Shown: positions 6,956-16,603, numbered from the stretch's first letter. The stretch: DNA of 64,000 bases from Armatimonadota bacterium (GCA_025998755.1 AP024674.1:2186162-2250161); one strand, 5' to 3'. The notes: generated by a model not told the origin, from the sequence alone. Translations and numbers: made by a program.

Positions 6956-8695
6956 TCACCGCGGAACAGTGGCGCTGACCGGAGCCCCAGTGGCACCCGC
7001 GGCGCGCATGGTGATGGTGTAAAGAGCGATACCAAGCGTCCGCTGATCGCTTGAGCCCGGCAGTGTGTCACGCGGGATCCAGCCGCGGCAGCGAAGCGTC
7101 AGGACCACCGTGTCGCGCTGCTGCGGAGGAATGACCACCTGCAGGGTCTGCTCTCCGGACTTCGAGATGCCCGCCAGCCTCTGATCCCCCAGATAGATTC
7201 CCGCCTCCGGCTCAAGAGCGCTTTCCGGCACCATAACCTGCAGAGTCAACGCATATCGCTTTCCAGGCACGACGGGCAGCGCCAGGGTGGAGCGGTCCCG
7301 CGACCAGCGCATGGTCTGGTGCGCGAACGTGGAAGGCATGCTCTCGCGCCCGTGGAACCGGCGGACGAAGCGTTGATCGCCCTCCGCCCCCACCTGCACG
7401 CGGTAGTGTTCCAGATCCCGCCCGGACAGCACCACATCTGGCTGCTCGTTCGCCACCATCTGGGTCTTCGCTCCGGCGTGGTTGTCCACCACCAGCCCCC
7501 CTGTCGCCTGATTGGCGGTCAGGATGGCGGAGCGCACTTTCTCGCCCACCAGGACGTGCACGCTTCCCTCGCCGAATGTGTTGCCGGTCAGGATGAGCCG
7601 TCCGGCGTCCGCCTGAACGGCCGGGCTGGTGACGGCCCCAATGTCGAACCGTCCGAAATCCACTGCATTGGCGGTGAACCATGCGTCATCGGAGCGCACC
7701 CACACGCAACGGTCCAGCGGACCCCAGAAGGTGCTGTTGGTCAGGCTGATCTTGCCCCGCGCTCCCGGAAGCACCTCGATCCCCACCGAGTCCGTAGTGC
7801 CCCACGCGCCCACAAGCTCCGCGTTCGTGATGAGCAAGCCCCCGGGCTGGGTGGCTTCCACCAGAACGGGACGGCGGCAGCAGTCGGCTCCGATTCCTAG
7901 GAAGTTGCCGTTGCACGGTCCGGCTTTGGACTGGGTGAAGCGGTATCCCACGGCATAACCGAAACAGAAAGTGTTGTGCACGTACTGCCAGTCCGTGCGG
8001 GCGAACTCGAACGCCACAGCGTTCTGCAGCATCCAGTCGTTCAGCTCCTTGAACTCGTTTAGCCAGCCTGTGTAGAACGGCCACAGATGGCAGTTCTCGA
8101 TGCGGCCCACGTCGTAGCACTCATCCACACGGATGCCCAGACGCAGCGGCTGTCCGTAAAGCCCCCGCACGTAGTGACGCCCGGCGCCGGTCAGGTCCAG
8201 GAGCCGGTAAGGATTCACCGCCAGCACGTCAATGACGCTGATGTTGTCGCCCGGGCCTCCCCGGATGGTCCACGGGTAGGCAATGGGCGGAGCCTTGTCC
8301 CGCCTCTGCTCCGGGTAGAAGATAGCGACCCCTTTCAGCGTGCTGTTGGTGGCCATGGTGATGAATGGCGTCCCGTTCTCATTACCTGCGCCACCCGTCA
8401 CCAGCAGGATCGTCCCTGTGTTGTGCATGAAGGCGGTGGGGCTTTGCCAGACCCCCTCCAGCGTCACGCCGGCCGGGATGCGCAGGCTCCCGGCAATCAG
8501 GAAGTTGCCGATGGGGACGCTCACGCGGGTTCCCGGCGCCTTGCCGGCCTCGTCCAGCGCTTTCTGAAAAGCGGCGGTGTCGTCCGTCTTGCCGTCACCC
8601 GCCGCGCCGAAGTCCGTGACGGACAGAACTTGCGCGGCAACGCCAGAAGCGGCCACAGCCACCAAAAGAGTGAGAATGCCAACCGTTCGGAACAC
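6956..8695 (-). CDS. Secreted right-handed beta-helix protein (pectate lyase superfamily)
   Basis: A 579-residue exported protein. The signal peptide (VFRTVGILTLLVAVAASGVAAQ) is followed by the diagnostic start of a Pectate_lyase_3/GH28-like beta helix: VTDFGAAGDGKTDDTAAFQKAL, then a capped parallel helix rich in Asn and Gly turns to about residue 420, and a beta-sandwich-like C-terminal region. It probably binds or cleaves polysaccharide outside the cytoplasm; the exact substrate cannot be read. GTG at 8695 is chosen because GGGAGGGA lies about 8 bases upstream; the TTG at 8701 would be too close. A good promoter lies upstream at 8728. Confidence 0.8.
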   Translation of the reverse strand: MFRTVGILTLLVAVAASGVAAQVLSVTDFGAAGDGKTDDTAAFQKALDEAGKAPGTRVSVPIGNFLIAGSLRIPAGVTLEGVWQSPTAFMHNTGTILLVTGGAGNENGTPFITMATNSTLKGVAIFYPEQRRDKAPPIAYPWTIRGGPGDNISVIDVLAVNPYRLLDLTGAGRHYVRGLYGQPLRLGIRVDECYDVGRIENCHLWPFYTGWLNEFKELNDWMLQNAVAFEFARTDWQYVHNTFCFGYAVGYRFTQSKAGPCNGNFLGIGADCCRRPVLVEATQPGGLLITNAELVGAWGTTDSVGIEVLPGARGKISLTNSTFWGPLDRCVWVRSDDAWFTANAVDFGRFDIGAVTSPAVQADAGRLILTGNTFGEGSVHVLVGEKVRSAILTANQATGGLVVDNHAGAKTQMVANEQPDVVLSGRDLEHYRVQVGAEGDQRFVRRFHGRESMPSTFAHQTMRWSRDRSTLALPVVPGKRYALTLQVMVPESALEPEAGIYLGDQRLAGISKSGEQTLQVVIPPQQRDTVVLTLRCRGWIPRDTLPGSSDQRTLGIALYTITMRAAGATGAPVSATVPR

Positions 8696-8727
8696 AGCCA
8701 ATCCCTCCCGCGCGTTCTGGTCACCTG

Positions 8728-8756
8728 ATTATAACAGGACTGGAAGGGCGCGGCAA
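8728..8756 (-). promoter_or_regulatory. sigma70-type promoter for the beta-helix gene
   Basis: On the minus strand, TTGCCG (8751-8756) and a perfect TATAAT (8728-8733) are 17 bases apart. The start codon lies 33 bases beyond the -10 box. Confidence 0.75.
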
Positions 8757-8953
8757 CGGGTGGAGGGAGGATAGGCCGCGCGTGAGCCGGCCTGGCATCT
8801 CCCGTCCGCTCCGGCCAGCAGCCGGAGCGCGGACCCCTGGGTATCCGCTCCCGGGTTCCAGCCCGTAGAAACAGGGGAGCAGGAAACGCGGAACTGCGGG
8901 GCGAATTTCGGGGATGCGCGCGGAACTAGGCTCGTGCGAACAGGGAGAGTTTG

Positions 8954-9926
8954 ATGACATCGCGAGAACGTGTGCAGAGGGTGCTGTCCGGACAGTTGCC
9001 GGACCGGCTGTCCTTCAACTTCTGGATGGACCGAGACCGGATGGCGGAGTTGGACCGCCGCTACGGCGCGGATTTCCGTCTGACGCACTACGGGGCCGAC
9101 GTAATCGAGGGATTCATTATGCTGAACTTCTGGCCCGGTCTCAGCGCGAAGACCGTGGACGACGGCAAGACCGTCTGGCAGGTGGAGCCGATGGTCCAGG
9201 ACATCCGCAAGGCGGTGGACCATCCGATGCCGGACCCCTCCGACGAAGCCGTCTATTCCGATCTACGACAGAAGCGCTCACAGTGGCCGGACAAGGCCAT
9301 TTTCGCCCTTACCGGAGGCCCTTTTCAGCATTCTGGAGCCACTGCGGCTGGCGGAGAACGTGTTCTATGATGTCATTGACCATCCGGATGCCGTACATGC
9401 CATCCTGAAGCGGGCGGAGGAGGTGTTCACTGAAGCCGCCCGGCGCGCCTGCGCTCAGGACATAGACGTTCTCTACATCGCCCACGATATCTGCAGCCGT
9501 AATGGAGCCTTGATGTCCCCGGATATGCTGCGCGATTTCCACTTCGACTATCTGCGCGGAATGGTGGAGGCTGCACACGCCGCCGGCAAGAAGGTGTTCC
9601 ACCACACGGACGGCTATGTGATGGACATTGTGGACCTGTTCATCGAGTATGGCTTCGACGGAATCAATCCGCTGGAGCCAAGGTACCACGACTCTGAGGA
9701 GTTCGTGCGACGCTCCGGAGGCCGGTTAATGGTCTACGGCGGAGGGGACAACTGCAACATCATCCCGGACGGCACGCCGGATGAAGTGCGCGCGCACGTC
9801 AGGCATCAGTTCGAGGTGCTGGGGGCGAATGGCGGATATATCTTCAGCACGCACGATATCCCCTCGCACTGCCCGGATGAGAACCTGGACGCAATGGTAG
9901 ACGCCATCAAGGAGTGCCGCTACTGA
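8954..9926 (+). pseudogene. Uroporphyrinogen-decarboxylase-family protein, broken by one frameshift
   Basis: Two overlapping frames together make one URO-D-like protein of about 323 residues. The first part (8954-9370) runs from MTSRERVQRVLSGQLPDR to FALTGGPF and then loses similarity. The second frame continues with SILEPLRLAENVFYDVIDHP, carrying HTDGYVMDIVDLF, GINPLEP and HCPDENLDAMVDAIK to 9926. Removing one T from the TTTT at 9322-9325 restores the whole protein. Paralogues of this branch (MtaA/CmuA-like) are methyl-transfer enzymes or proteins of unknown role rather than haem enzymes. AGGGAGAG precedes the ATG. Sequencing error, true mutation or +1 slippage are all possible. It lies upstream of a Tat-exported oxidoreductase. 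Confidence 0.82.
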
Positions 9927-10053
9927 TCGCCCTGTCCCTGGTGCGCCGGGATTTACGGCAAGCCGGCAAGGAAAACATGGGGCTGCTGGCGAACAATGGT
10001 GACATCCTGACACATCACCGGGTGCGGGCGGCGCCCGGACGGAGGATTCTATT

Positions 10054-11364
10054 ATGTCCAGAAGAATCAGCCGGCGCACTCTGCTGAAGGGGGCCGCGGC
10101 CGGCGGGGCGGGGTTTCTGTTCCTGAGGGACAGCCGGCTAGCCTTCGGCTATGAGGCGAACGGCAAGCTCAATGTTGCCTGCATCGGCTGCGGAGGACGC
10201 GGCGGTTCGAACATTGACGGGGTGGCGAGTGAGAACATCGTGGCCCTGTGCGATGTGGACGAGAACCAGGCGAAAGGAAAGCGCGAGAAGTTTCCGAACG
10301 CACGGTTCTTCACGGATTTCCGGGTGATGCTGGACCGGATGGGCCGCGAGATCGATGCCGTCGTGGTCAGCACTCCGGACCACACGCATGCGGTGGCGGC
10401 TGCGATGGCGCTGCGGATGGGCAAACACGTCTACTGCGAGAAGCCCCTGACCCACACCATTCACGAGGCGCGCGTGCTGCGGGACCTGGCCCGGAAGGCG
10501 GGCGTAGCCACACAGATGGGCAACCAGGGTACCTCATTCAGCGGAATGCGCGAATCCGTTGAGGTGCTGCGGTCCGGTGTGATCGGGCAGGTTTACGAGA
10601 TCCACGTCTGGTCCGACCGTCCGGTCTGGCCGCAGGGGATCGAGCGGCCGAAGGACACTCCTCCCGTGCCGGCGGGCCTTGACTGGGATCTGTGGATTGG
10701 CCCGATGCCGTGGCGACCGTATCATCCGGCTTATCATCCGTTCAATTGGCGGGGGTGGAAAGATTTCGGGACGGGCGCCATCGGCGACATGGGCTGCCAC
10801 ACGGTGAACATGCCGTTCATGGCGCTGGACCTGCGTGACCCCATCGCCGTAGAGGCGGAGGCGTTCGAGGGGACGGACGAGACATATCCCAAGCGCTCCA
10901 TTGTGCGTTACAGTTTCGGTCCCCGTGGCAGTCTGCGCCCCCTTAGGATGTTCTGGTACGACGGCGGGCTGAAGCCCTCCCCGGACCTTCTGCTCGGGAG
11001 GGAGCTGCCGGGCAGCGGAGTGGTGCTGGTGGGCGAGAAGGGGCTGATGTTCTCGCCGGACCACTACGGCGGACAATACGAGCTGCTTCCGGCGGAGCGT
11101 TTTGCGGACTTCAAGAAGCCCGCGCCCACGTTGCCGCGATCGCCGGGGCATCACGCGGAGTGGATCCTGGCCTGCAAGGGCGGGGAAGGCGCGATGTCCA
11201 ACTTCGACTATGCGGCAGCTCTCACGGAGACCATGCTGCTGGGGACCTTGGCGATACTGGTGGGAGAGCCCATCTACTGGGACAGCGCCAACTGCCGCGC
11301 CATCAACTGCCCGAAAGCCGACTACTACGTCAGCATGCCCTACCGTAAAGGCTGGCGCCTGTAA
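10054..11364 (+). CDS. Gfo/Idh/MocA family oxidoreductase, Tat-exported
   Basis: A 436-residue NAD(P)-dependent sugar oxidoreductase homologue. The N-terminus has a twin-arginine signal (MSRRISRRTLLKGAAAGGAGFLF), so the folded protein with its cofactor is predicted to be exported. The Rossmann motif CIGCGGRGGSN, the KH-type VYCEKPLTH loop and the GAIGDMGCHTVNMPF stretch are typical of the bacterial secreted subgroup common in Planctomycetota and Armatimonadota. GGAGG lies before the ATG. It follows the broken URO-D gene; together with the next glycoside hydrolase this suggests polysaccharide use. Confidence 0.9.
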   Translation: MSRRISRRTLLKGAAAGGAGFLFLRDSRLAFGYEANGKLNVACIGCGGRGGSNIDGVASENIVALCDVDENQAKGKREKFPNARFFTDFRVMLDRMGREIDAVVVSTPDHTHAVAAAMALRMGKHVYCEKPLTHTIHEARVLRDLARKAGVATQMGNQGTSFSGMRESVEVLRSGVIGQVYEIHVWSDRPVWPQGIERPKDTPPVPAGLDWDLWIGPMPWRPYHPAYHPFNWRGWKDFGTGAIGDMGCHTVNMPFMALDLRDPIAVEAEAFEGTDETYPKRSIVRYSFGPRGSLRPLRMFWYDGGLKPSPDLLLGRELPGSGVVLVGEKGLMFSPDHYGGQYELLPAERFADFKKPAPTLPRSPGHHAEWILACKGGEGAMSNFDYAAALTETMLLGTLAILVGEPIYWDSANCRAINCPKADYYVSMPYRKGWRL

Positions 11365-11446
11365 GGGCATGATGATACACAACCGTTCCTGGCCCCGGGC
11401 GGCGCCGCCGTCCGGGGCCCGCCGTTCAAGGTCCGCCTTCGCCGCG

Positions 11447-11475
11447 TTGACAGGCCACCGACTGTCTTCTAGAAT
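11447..11475 (+). promoter_or_regulatory. sigma70-type promoter for the large glycoside hydrolase
   Basis: A perfect TTGACA (11447-11452) and TAGAAT (11470-11475) are separated by 17 bases. The GGGAGGA ribosome-binding site and the ATG at 11536 follow. Confidence 0.75.
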
Positions 11476-11535
11476 GCCCTCAAACCCATCGGTGCGAGGT
11501 GGAGAACGCCGGGAAAGGGAGGAGTCGCCACGGAA

Positions 11536-14500
11536 ATGCTGGATGCCGGTCTGGCCACGCGCCTGTTTTTCGTCGTGTCGCTGGTAATGGCGCTGTCGTC
11601 CTGCGCGACGGCTGCGCGTCTCGTGTTGCACGAGCAATCCGGCCTGCCCTTCTCCGGAACCCTGAAGGATCGTTTCGACGCGGCGGGCTTCGAGGTCCGG
11701 GCCGCCGGCAATGCGGAGCTGGCCGAGGCGGTTGCCTCCAGGCCCGACCTGGTGGTGCTGCCGGACGCCCGTCGGGTTCCCGCAGTTGCGGTCGAGGCTC
11801 TGGCTTCCTACATGCGTTCCGGTGGACGGCTGCTGGCCGTGGGCGCGCCTGCTTTCTCGGAACTACTGGTGGAGTATGAGGGCAACTGGCAGACCGTGAA
11901 GGAGGCTCTGGAGCGTGTCCGACAGAAACCGCCAGACCGGATCCTGTTCCAGTTCCGTCCGGGGGACGAGAAGCTATGGACACGCTCCACCAATCATCCC
12001 GAGTTCGAAGAGCGTCTGAGCGTCTTTGAGGGGGCGCTGGCCGGATTCGTGGCGGATATCGATGGCTGGAACACCTACGACGCTCCGCCCCTGGAGGATC
12101 CGTTCGCGGGCGGGCATACGCTGACAGTCTTCGAGGCGATGGGCGATGCCAATACCCCGAGGCTCTGGCTGGAGTGGCGGGAGAAGGACGGCTCTCGCTG
12201 GATGGCCGAGGTTCCCCTGCAGGAGAGATGGAATCGCTACGTCCTGCAACCCTCGGACTTTCGGTTCTGGGCAGACGGTGCCCCGCCAGGGCGGGGGGGA
12301 CCGGGAGACCGCTTCAACCCGGACAACGCCGCGTCGCTGCACATCGGGCTGGCCGAGAACTTCGGCCGCCTGCCCCGCGGCCGGCACATCTGGTGGGTGC
12401 GGAACATTGGTGTATCGCGCAGCCCCGTGCTCGCAGAGGGCAAGGAACTCCCCCGGCTCGAAACATTCTCGCCTGCCTACAAGACCTATCCGATGCGGGA
12501 TGTGCACAAAATATCCGCGCGCTCCGACCAGTCAGTTCTGGACCGAACCTTCGCCCTGGAGGGAGTTTTTCACGGAGCGATGCCCGTCTGGCGGCCCCGC
12601 GGGCTCGGGGCCGTTCCCGGCAATCAGCCACCGATGAGGTTCATCCCGCTGGTGGATGCCTTCGACCACCACGGACACTGGAGAGGCTCGGCGGCCTGGC
12701 TGCTGCTGAACTTCGAGGGTGAGTTCGCCGGATCAGCGCTCGCCTGCATCGGGCTGGATCCCTCTACCCTGCAAAATGATGCCATCGGACGGTTGGCGGA
12801 CCTAGCCGTCAGGATGGCCGGCAGATTCTTCGACACGCCATTCCTGCGGAACGGGGGAGCCACGATCTTTGCCGCCAGGCCCGGGGATGCACTGCAACTG
12901 GGTGCGTCGGCCTTCAACCTGGCTTCTGGCCAGGCCCGCGTTTCGGCCGCGTTCAGCCTGGTTCAGGAAGGGAAAGAGCGTCCTCTGGCGCGCAGTGGAG
13001 AACAGGCGCTGCCACCGGGAGGGGCGGCCGTATGGGAGGGACTTTCCGCTGGTCTTGAGGCCATGCCCGGACCAGCCAGGTTGGTAACGCGGCTCTACGC
13101 AAACGACAGGATCGTCGACGAGATCTCCCAGCCCATCACTGTCCGATCCGATCAGCAGGCGAAAGACTTTGTCCGGGTTGAGAACGGGCAGTTTGTCTAC
13201 CGCGGGGAAGCCTTCTTCGCGAACGGAGTGAACTACTGGCCGCGCTCATCCATTGGACTGGAACCCGCCAGCAACAACCAACATCTCGGATGGTTGCTGC
13301 CCTGGAGCTACGATCCGGAGGTGGTGGAGCGGGACCTGGTGGAGCTTGAGGCCCTGCGGGTCAATCTCTTGAGCGTTCAGTACACAGACCCGCAGATGGC
13401 CCCGCAGATGGTGGACTTTCTTGAGCGCTGTCGGACACACAGGATATTCGTCAACGTGTTTGTGGCGGGCGCGAACCCCTTGGGTCCGGACCTGGACCTG
13501 CTCAGGCACCTGGTGTTGCAGGCCAACCTTCCCGAGAGCGACCGGATCTTCGCTTACGATCTTGCCTGGGAGCCCAATCTGGGCCGCGAGGACAATCGGG
13601 CGCAGTGGGATCCTGCGTGGCGTGAGTGGCTGGAGGAGCAGTATGGCTCGGTGAAGCAGGCGGAACGCATCTGGGGCCATCCGGTCCGCCGCGACGCAGC
13701 CGGGCAGCCCACAGGACCTTCGGACGAGCAGCTTACCACGGACGGCCCCTGGCGGCCGATGGTGGCCGCCTACCGCCGGTTCGCAGACGACCTGATCAGC
13801 AGGGGCTACGGGCGCGTGACCCGCTTCCTGCGCCGGCTGGATCCGGTTCATCTCTTCGGTGTTCGCACAGGTTACGGGGGAACGGGTCAGATGTGGCCTG
13901 TGGCGGCGTTTCCGTTCGACCTGGCGAGCGGAGTCGCGCATCTGGACTTCACCTCACCGGAGGGATACGGTCTTCAGGGCGAGACAGACAACTTCCTGGC
14001 GGCCGGTTTCACCACGGAGTATGGCCGCTTCGTGTCCGGCGGCAAGCCGGTGTTCTGGGCGGAATACGGAGTCAGTGTCTGGCCAGACACCGAAAGCGAG
14101 GATCGACTGCAGCGTCAGAAAGAGCTTTTCGAGAATAATTACCGACTGTTCACGCGCTCCCATGCCAACGGAGCGGCCGCTTGGTGGTACCCGGGCGGGT
14201 ACCGCGTGGATGAGAAAAGCGACTACGGCATTATGCGGCAGGACGTGACGCCTCGCCCGGCCGCTCTGGTGCTGCGGGACTGGTACCCGAAAGCGTCCGC
14301 CTCCCTGCAGCCGGAAGATGTTGCGGGAACCATCCTGATTGACCGCGACCGGCACGTCACGGGCTACGCCGGTGTCTGGCGGGAGGCTCGGGATGAGTAT
14401 CTGGCGGCGCTGAAGCGCGGCCGGCGGCTGGTGCCGCGCACGGCAGGCACCGGGACGGACAGCGCTACGTGCCCGGATGACGGTATCGGCGGAGGGTTAT

Positions 14501-14892
14501 GGGCGGAGGGCGCGCCTCCGAAGTACATGAACGCCGAGTTCGGAGCGGTGCAGTTCGCTTTAGGGGGCGGCGGCTGGCAGGACTGGGAGGGCGGACTCTT
14601 GCGGACCGGCCGGGGGCAGGAGGTGCGGCTGCGGCTCGAGGCGTTGAACACCGGCGAGGCGCGTTGGCTCGGCAGAAACGGCCGCGGGTGCGTCTCCCTG
14701 CTTGTGAGTTGGGGAGACAGGCGGATTCGTGTCCCGCTGGGTGATGATGTCGCTCCGCTCAAGTCCCGGATGCTGCCCGAGGTGAACCTCGGAGCAATAG
14801 AAGCGGAGACGCTGGTCGAGCTGAGGATGACCTGCGAGGGGCGAGGTGCTTTCGGGCAAAGGTTGCGCATTATCATCCAGCCTGACCGCTGA
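11536..14892 (+). CDS. Large glycoside hydrolase lipoprotein (clan GH-A, GH5-like TIM barrel)
   Basis: A 1118-residue protein. A short lipoprotein signal ends in the lipobox LSSC (Cys23). Residues about 32-110 look like a type-1 glutamine-amidotransferase-like module (PDLVVLPDARRVPA, YMRSGGRLLAVGAP), as found in ThuA or beta-galactosidase trimerisation domains. A beta-sandwich region follows, and from about residue 540 a TIM barrel starts with GEAFFANGVNYWPRS. AYDLAWEPNLG places the likely acid/base at Glu679, and VFWAEYGVSVWP the likely nucleophile at Glu843, the clan-A arrangement. A final beta-rich module ends the protein. Substrate unknown. It has its own promoter and GGGAGGA site. Confidence 0.8.
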   Translation: MLDAGLATRLFFVVSLVMALSSCATAARLVLHEQSGLPFSGTLKDRFDAAGFEVRAAGNAELAEAVASRPDLVVLPDARRVPAVAVEALASYMRSGGRLLAVGAPAFSELLVEYEGNWQTVKEALERVRQKPPDRILFQFRPGDEKLWTRSTNHPEFEERLSVFEGALAGFVADIDGWNTYDAPPLEDPFAGGHTLTVFEAMGDANTPRLWLEWREKDGSRWMAEVPLQERWNRYVLQPSDFRFWADGAPPGRGGPGDRFNPDNAASLHIGLAENFGRLPRGRHIWWVRNIGVSRSPVLAEGKELPRLETFSPAYKTYPMRDVHKISARSDQSVLDRTFALEGVFHGAMPVWRPRGLGAVPGNQPPMRFIPLVDAFDHHGHWRGSAAWLLLNFEGEFAGSALACIGLDPSTLQNDAIGRLADLAVRMAGRFFDTPFLRNGGATIFAARPGDALQLGASAFNLASGQARVSAAFSLVQEGKERPLARSGEQALPPGGAAVWEGLSAGLEAMPGPARLVTRLYANDRIVDEISQPITVRSDQQAKDFVRVENGQFVYRGEAFFANGVNYWPRSSIGLEPASNNQHLGWLLPWSYDPEVVERDLVELEALRVNLLSVQYTDPQMAPQMVDFLERCRTHRIFVNVFVAGANPLGPDLDLLRHLVLQANLPESDRIFAYDLAWEPNLGREDNRAQWDPAWREWLEEQYGSVKQAERIWGHPVRRDAAGQPTGPSDEQLTTDGPWRPMVAAYRRFADDLISRGYGRVTRFLRRLDPVHLFGVRTGYGGTGQMWPVAAFPFDLASGVAHLDFTSPEGYGLQGETDNFLAAGFTTEYGRFVSGGKPVFWAEYGVSVWPDTESEDRLQRQKELFENNYRLFTRSHANGAAAWWYPGGYRVDEKSDYGIMRQDVTPRPAALVLRDWYPKASASLQPEDVAGTILIDRDRHVTGYAGVWREARDEYLAALKRGRRLVPRTAGTGTDSATCPDDGIGGGLWAEGAPPKYMNAEFGAVQFALGGGGWQDWEGGLLRTGRGQEVRLRLEALNTGEARWLGRNGRGCVSLLVSWGDRRIRVPLGDDVAPLKSRMLPEVNLGAIEAETLVELRMTCEGRGAFGQRLRIIIQPDR

Positions 14893-14917
14893 CACCGACC
14901 GTGGGAGGTAAACCCTG

Positions 14918-15715
14918 GTGGCCGAAGACTTGAGGCAGGATCGTGCCTTGGAAACGGCAGCGGAGATCCTGGCCGCTGCACGGACTGCGGGGGTGTTCGC
15001 CGGCGCGGGCCTGAGCGCGGAGAGCGGGCTTCCGACGTTCCGGGATTCGGGAGGGCTATGGGAAGGGCATCGGGTGGAGGATGTGGCCACTCCCGAAGGG
15101 TTCCGACGCGACCCCGTCCTGGTCTGGCGTTTTTACGCCCAGAGGCAGGTGGACCAGACCCGCGTCGAGCCGAATGCCGGCCACCACGCCCTCGCCGCTA
15201 TGGAGGACATGTTCGACGACTTCCTCCTGATCACGCAGAACGTGGACAACCTGAGCGAGCGCGCCGGTTCGCGCAAGCTGGTCAAGATCCACGGTGACCT
15301 GATGGAGATCTGGTGTTGCCGTTGCCACTGGAAGTCCGTGCTGGACAGGCCCGTGAGTCCCGATTCGCTCAGGACGCCCGATGACCTGCCCCGCTGCCCG
15401 GATTGCGGCTCTCTTGCGCGGCCGGGTGTGGTCTGGTTCGGTGAGATGCTTCCTCCAGCCGCCATCGAACGGGCCATCTCCTTCACAGCCGTCGCAGAGG
15501 TTCTGCTGACGGTAGGAACCAGTGGACTGGTGAGCGGCGGATATGGCTTCACGGATTACGTGCGCAGCCACGGTGGGAAGGTCATCGAGGTGAACCCCAA
15601 CGACACTTATCTTTCGGATCAGGCGGATATCCAGATCCGTTCCGGCTCGGCGACGGCCCTCCCGGCGATCCTGGAACGGCTCCAAGTGTTGCGCTCCAGA
15701 GCACCAGAGGTGTGA
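14918..15715 (+). CDS. Sir2-family NAD-dependent protein deacylase (class III-like)
   Basis: A 265-residue sirtuin that removes acyl groups from lysines using NAD. Motifs: GAGLSAESGLPTFRDSGGLW (NAD loop), TQNVDNLSERAG, IHGDLMEIWCCRC with the catalytic His, two zinc Cys pairs (CCRC and CPDC), VVWFGEMLP and GTSGLVSGG. Tyr73 and Arg76 in RFYAQRQ form the Y-x-x-R pair that in SIRT5/CobB-type class III sirtuins recognises succinyl or malonyl lysine; this specificity is inferred. GTG start with GGAGGT nine bases upstream. It lies 25 bases after the glycoside hydrolase and is probably in the same transcript. Confidence 0.9.
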   Translation: MAEDLRQDRALETAAEILAAARTAGVFAGAGLSAESGLPTFRDSGGLWEGHRVEDVATPEGFRRDPVLVWRFYAQRQVDQTRVEPNAGHHALAAMEDMFDDFLLITQNVDNLSERAGSRKLVKIHGDLMEIWCCRCHWKSVLDRPVSPDSLRTPDDLPRCPDCGSLARPGVVWFGEMLPPAAIERAISFTAVAEVLLTVGTSGLVSGGYGFTDYVRSHGGKVIEVNPNDTYLSDQADIQIRSGSATALPAILERLQVLRSRAPEV

Positions 15716-15790
15716 GCCGAACTTTTCCCACCAGATCCTCCGCGGGTTTGCGCGAGGCAGCCTTACTTGTTGGCAACGCTTGAAGACACG

Positions 15791-15820
15791 AAAAAGCCCG
15801 CAGTTCACCTGCGGGCCTTT
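15791..15820. terminator. Bidirectional Rho-independent terminator
   Basis: GCCCGCAG (15796-15803) pairs with CTGCGGGC (15809-15816), with an A run before and a T run after. It lies between the converging sirtuin (+) and the secreted protein (-) genes, so both transcripts can end here. Confidence 0.85.
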
Positions 15821-15851
15821 TCCCTAGAGTTCAGTCGACTCTGCCAGTGAC

Positions 15852-16490
15852 TTACGAACCCGGGATAATCAGGGCCAGGTTGTCAACCAGCGTGAAGAAC
15901 CAGTAGCCCTTGTTGATCTCAAGATTCTCCAAGTCCGGGAAGGAATCCGGCAGACCAACAGACTTGTAACTGCTAGAAGCCGAATCCCAGACCAGAGCGA
16001 AGTCCTGAACCCATCCCGCAGCCACCGCATCAGCCATGGACTTGGTCTCGATGCCATTCGTGACCAGCAGGGCCTCATATGCCTTGGAGGTGGGGGTCAT
16101 ATTCGGATAGCCGACGATGGTCCACCCGGCCTTCGGCAGGCTGATCCAGTGATCGCCGCTGACATCCGCGCCACTATAGGAGATGGTGCCTACTCCGGCG
16201 GAGTTCTTGAACACCCAATATCCATCACCCAGAAGAATGTTGCCAAAATCCTCGGGCGCGAACTCGTCAAACTGGACATACTGGCGGGCAAACGGATCCC
16301 AGCGCAACAAAAGCGCGCTGTATTGGCCCATCACAGCTGCCGGATCAGGGTTCAGCGGAACGGCGGGGCACCCCACCAGGTTCCAGCCCTGGGTCACCGG
16401 GATGTTCGCAGTCACGGGAGCTGCCATCGCTCCAGCGGCGGTAACCGCGACGAGCACTGCAGCCATGAAAGCAATTCCTGTCCTGTGCAT
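15852..16490 (-). CDS. Secreted protein of unknown function with repeated GWN/GYW units
   Basis: A 212-residue protein with a clear signal peptide (MHRTGIAFMAAVLVAVTAAGAMA). Two similar halves are visible: GWNLVGCPAVPLNPDP ... GDGYWVFKNSAG and GWTIVGYPNMTPTSK ... NKGYWFFTLVDN, with a Trp-rich beta pattern. This W-x-L/I-V-G ... G-Y-W pattern occurs in secreted or cell-surface proteins of several phyla, but no function is recognised. The ATG at 16490 follows GGAAAGGAGAG. It has a strong promoter of its own (16542-16571) and a terminator after it, so it is probably abundant. Confidence 0.7.
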   Translation of the reverse strand: MHRTGIAFMAAVLVAVTAAGAMAAPVTANIPVTQGWNLVGCPAVPLNPDPAAVMGQYSALLLRWDPFARQYVQFDEFAPEDFGNILLGDGYWVFKNSAGVGTISYSGADVSGDHWISLPKAGWTIVGYPNMTPTSKAYEALLVTNGIETKSMADAVAAGWVQDFALVWDSASSSYKSVGLPDSFPDLENLEINKGYWFFTLVDNLALIIPGS

Positions 16491-16541
16491 GAGATCTCTC
16501 CTTTCCACAGAGCCGACAGAAAGACACCTGTAGCTGATTCA

Positions 16542-16571
16542 AGTATAACGCTGGCCCTCAGGCCGCGTCAA
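16542..16571 (-). promoter_or_regulatory. sigma70-type promoter for the secreted protein
   Basis: On the minus strand TTGACG (16566-16571) and TATACT (16542-16547) are separated by 18 bases, and the GGAAAGGAGAG ribosome-binding site follows. Confidence 0.75.
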
Positions 16572-16572
16572 G

Positions 16573-16603
16573 CCGGGTGTTGAAAAAACCACCCGGAATT
16601 TTT
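16573..16603. other. Hairpin with flanking T run upstream of the promoter
   Basis: CCGGGTG (16573-16579) pairs with CACCCGG (16590-16596), followed on the plus strand by AATTTTT. It could stop transcription entering from the left on the plus strand, or insulate the minus-strand promoter next to it. Confidence 0.45.

Noticed and set aside
8954-11364. Haem biosynthesis gene (true hemE)
   Set aside because: The URO-D-like proteins here lack the context of haem genes and carry HTDG/NPLEP motifs of the methyltransferase-like branch.
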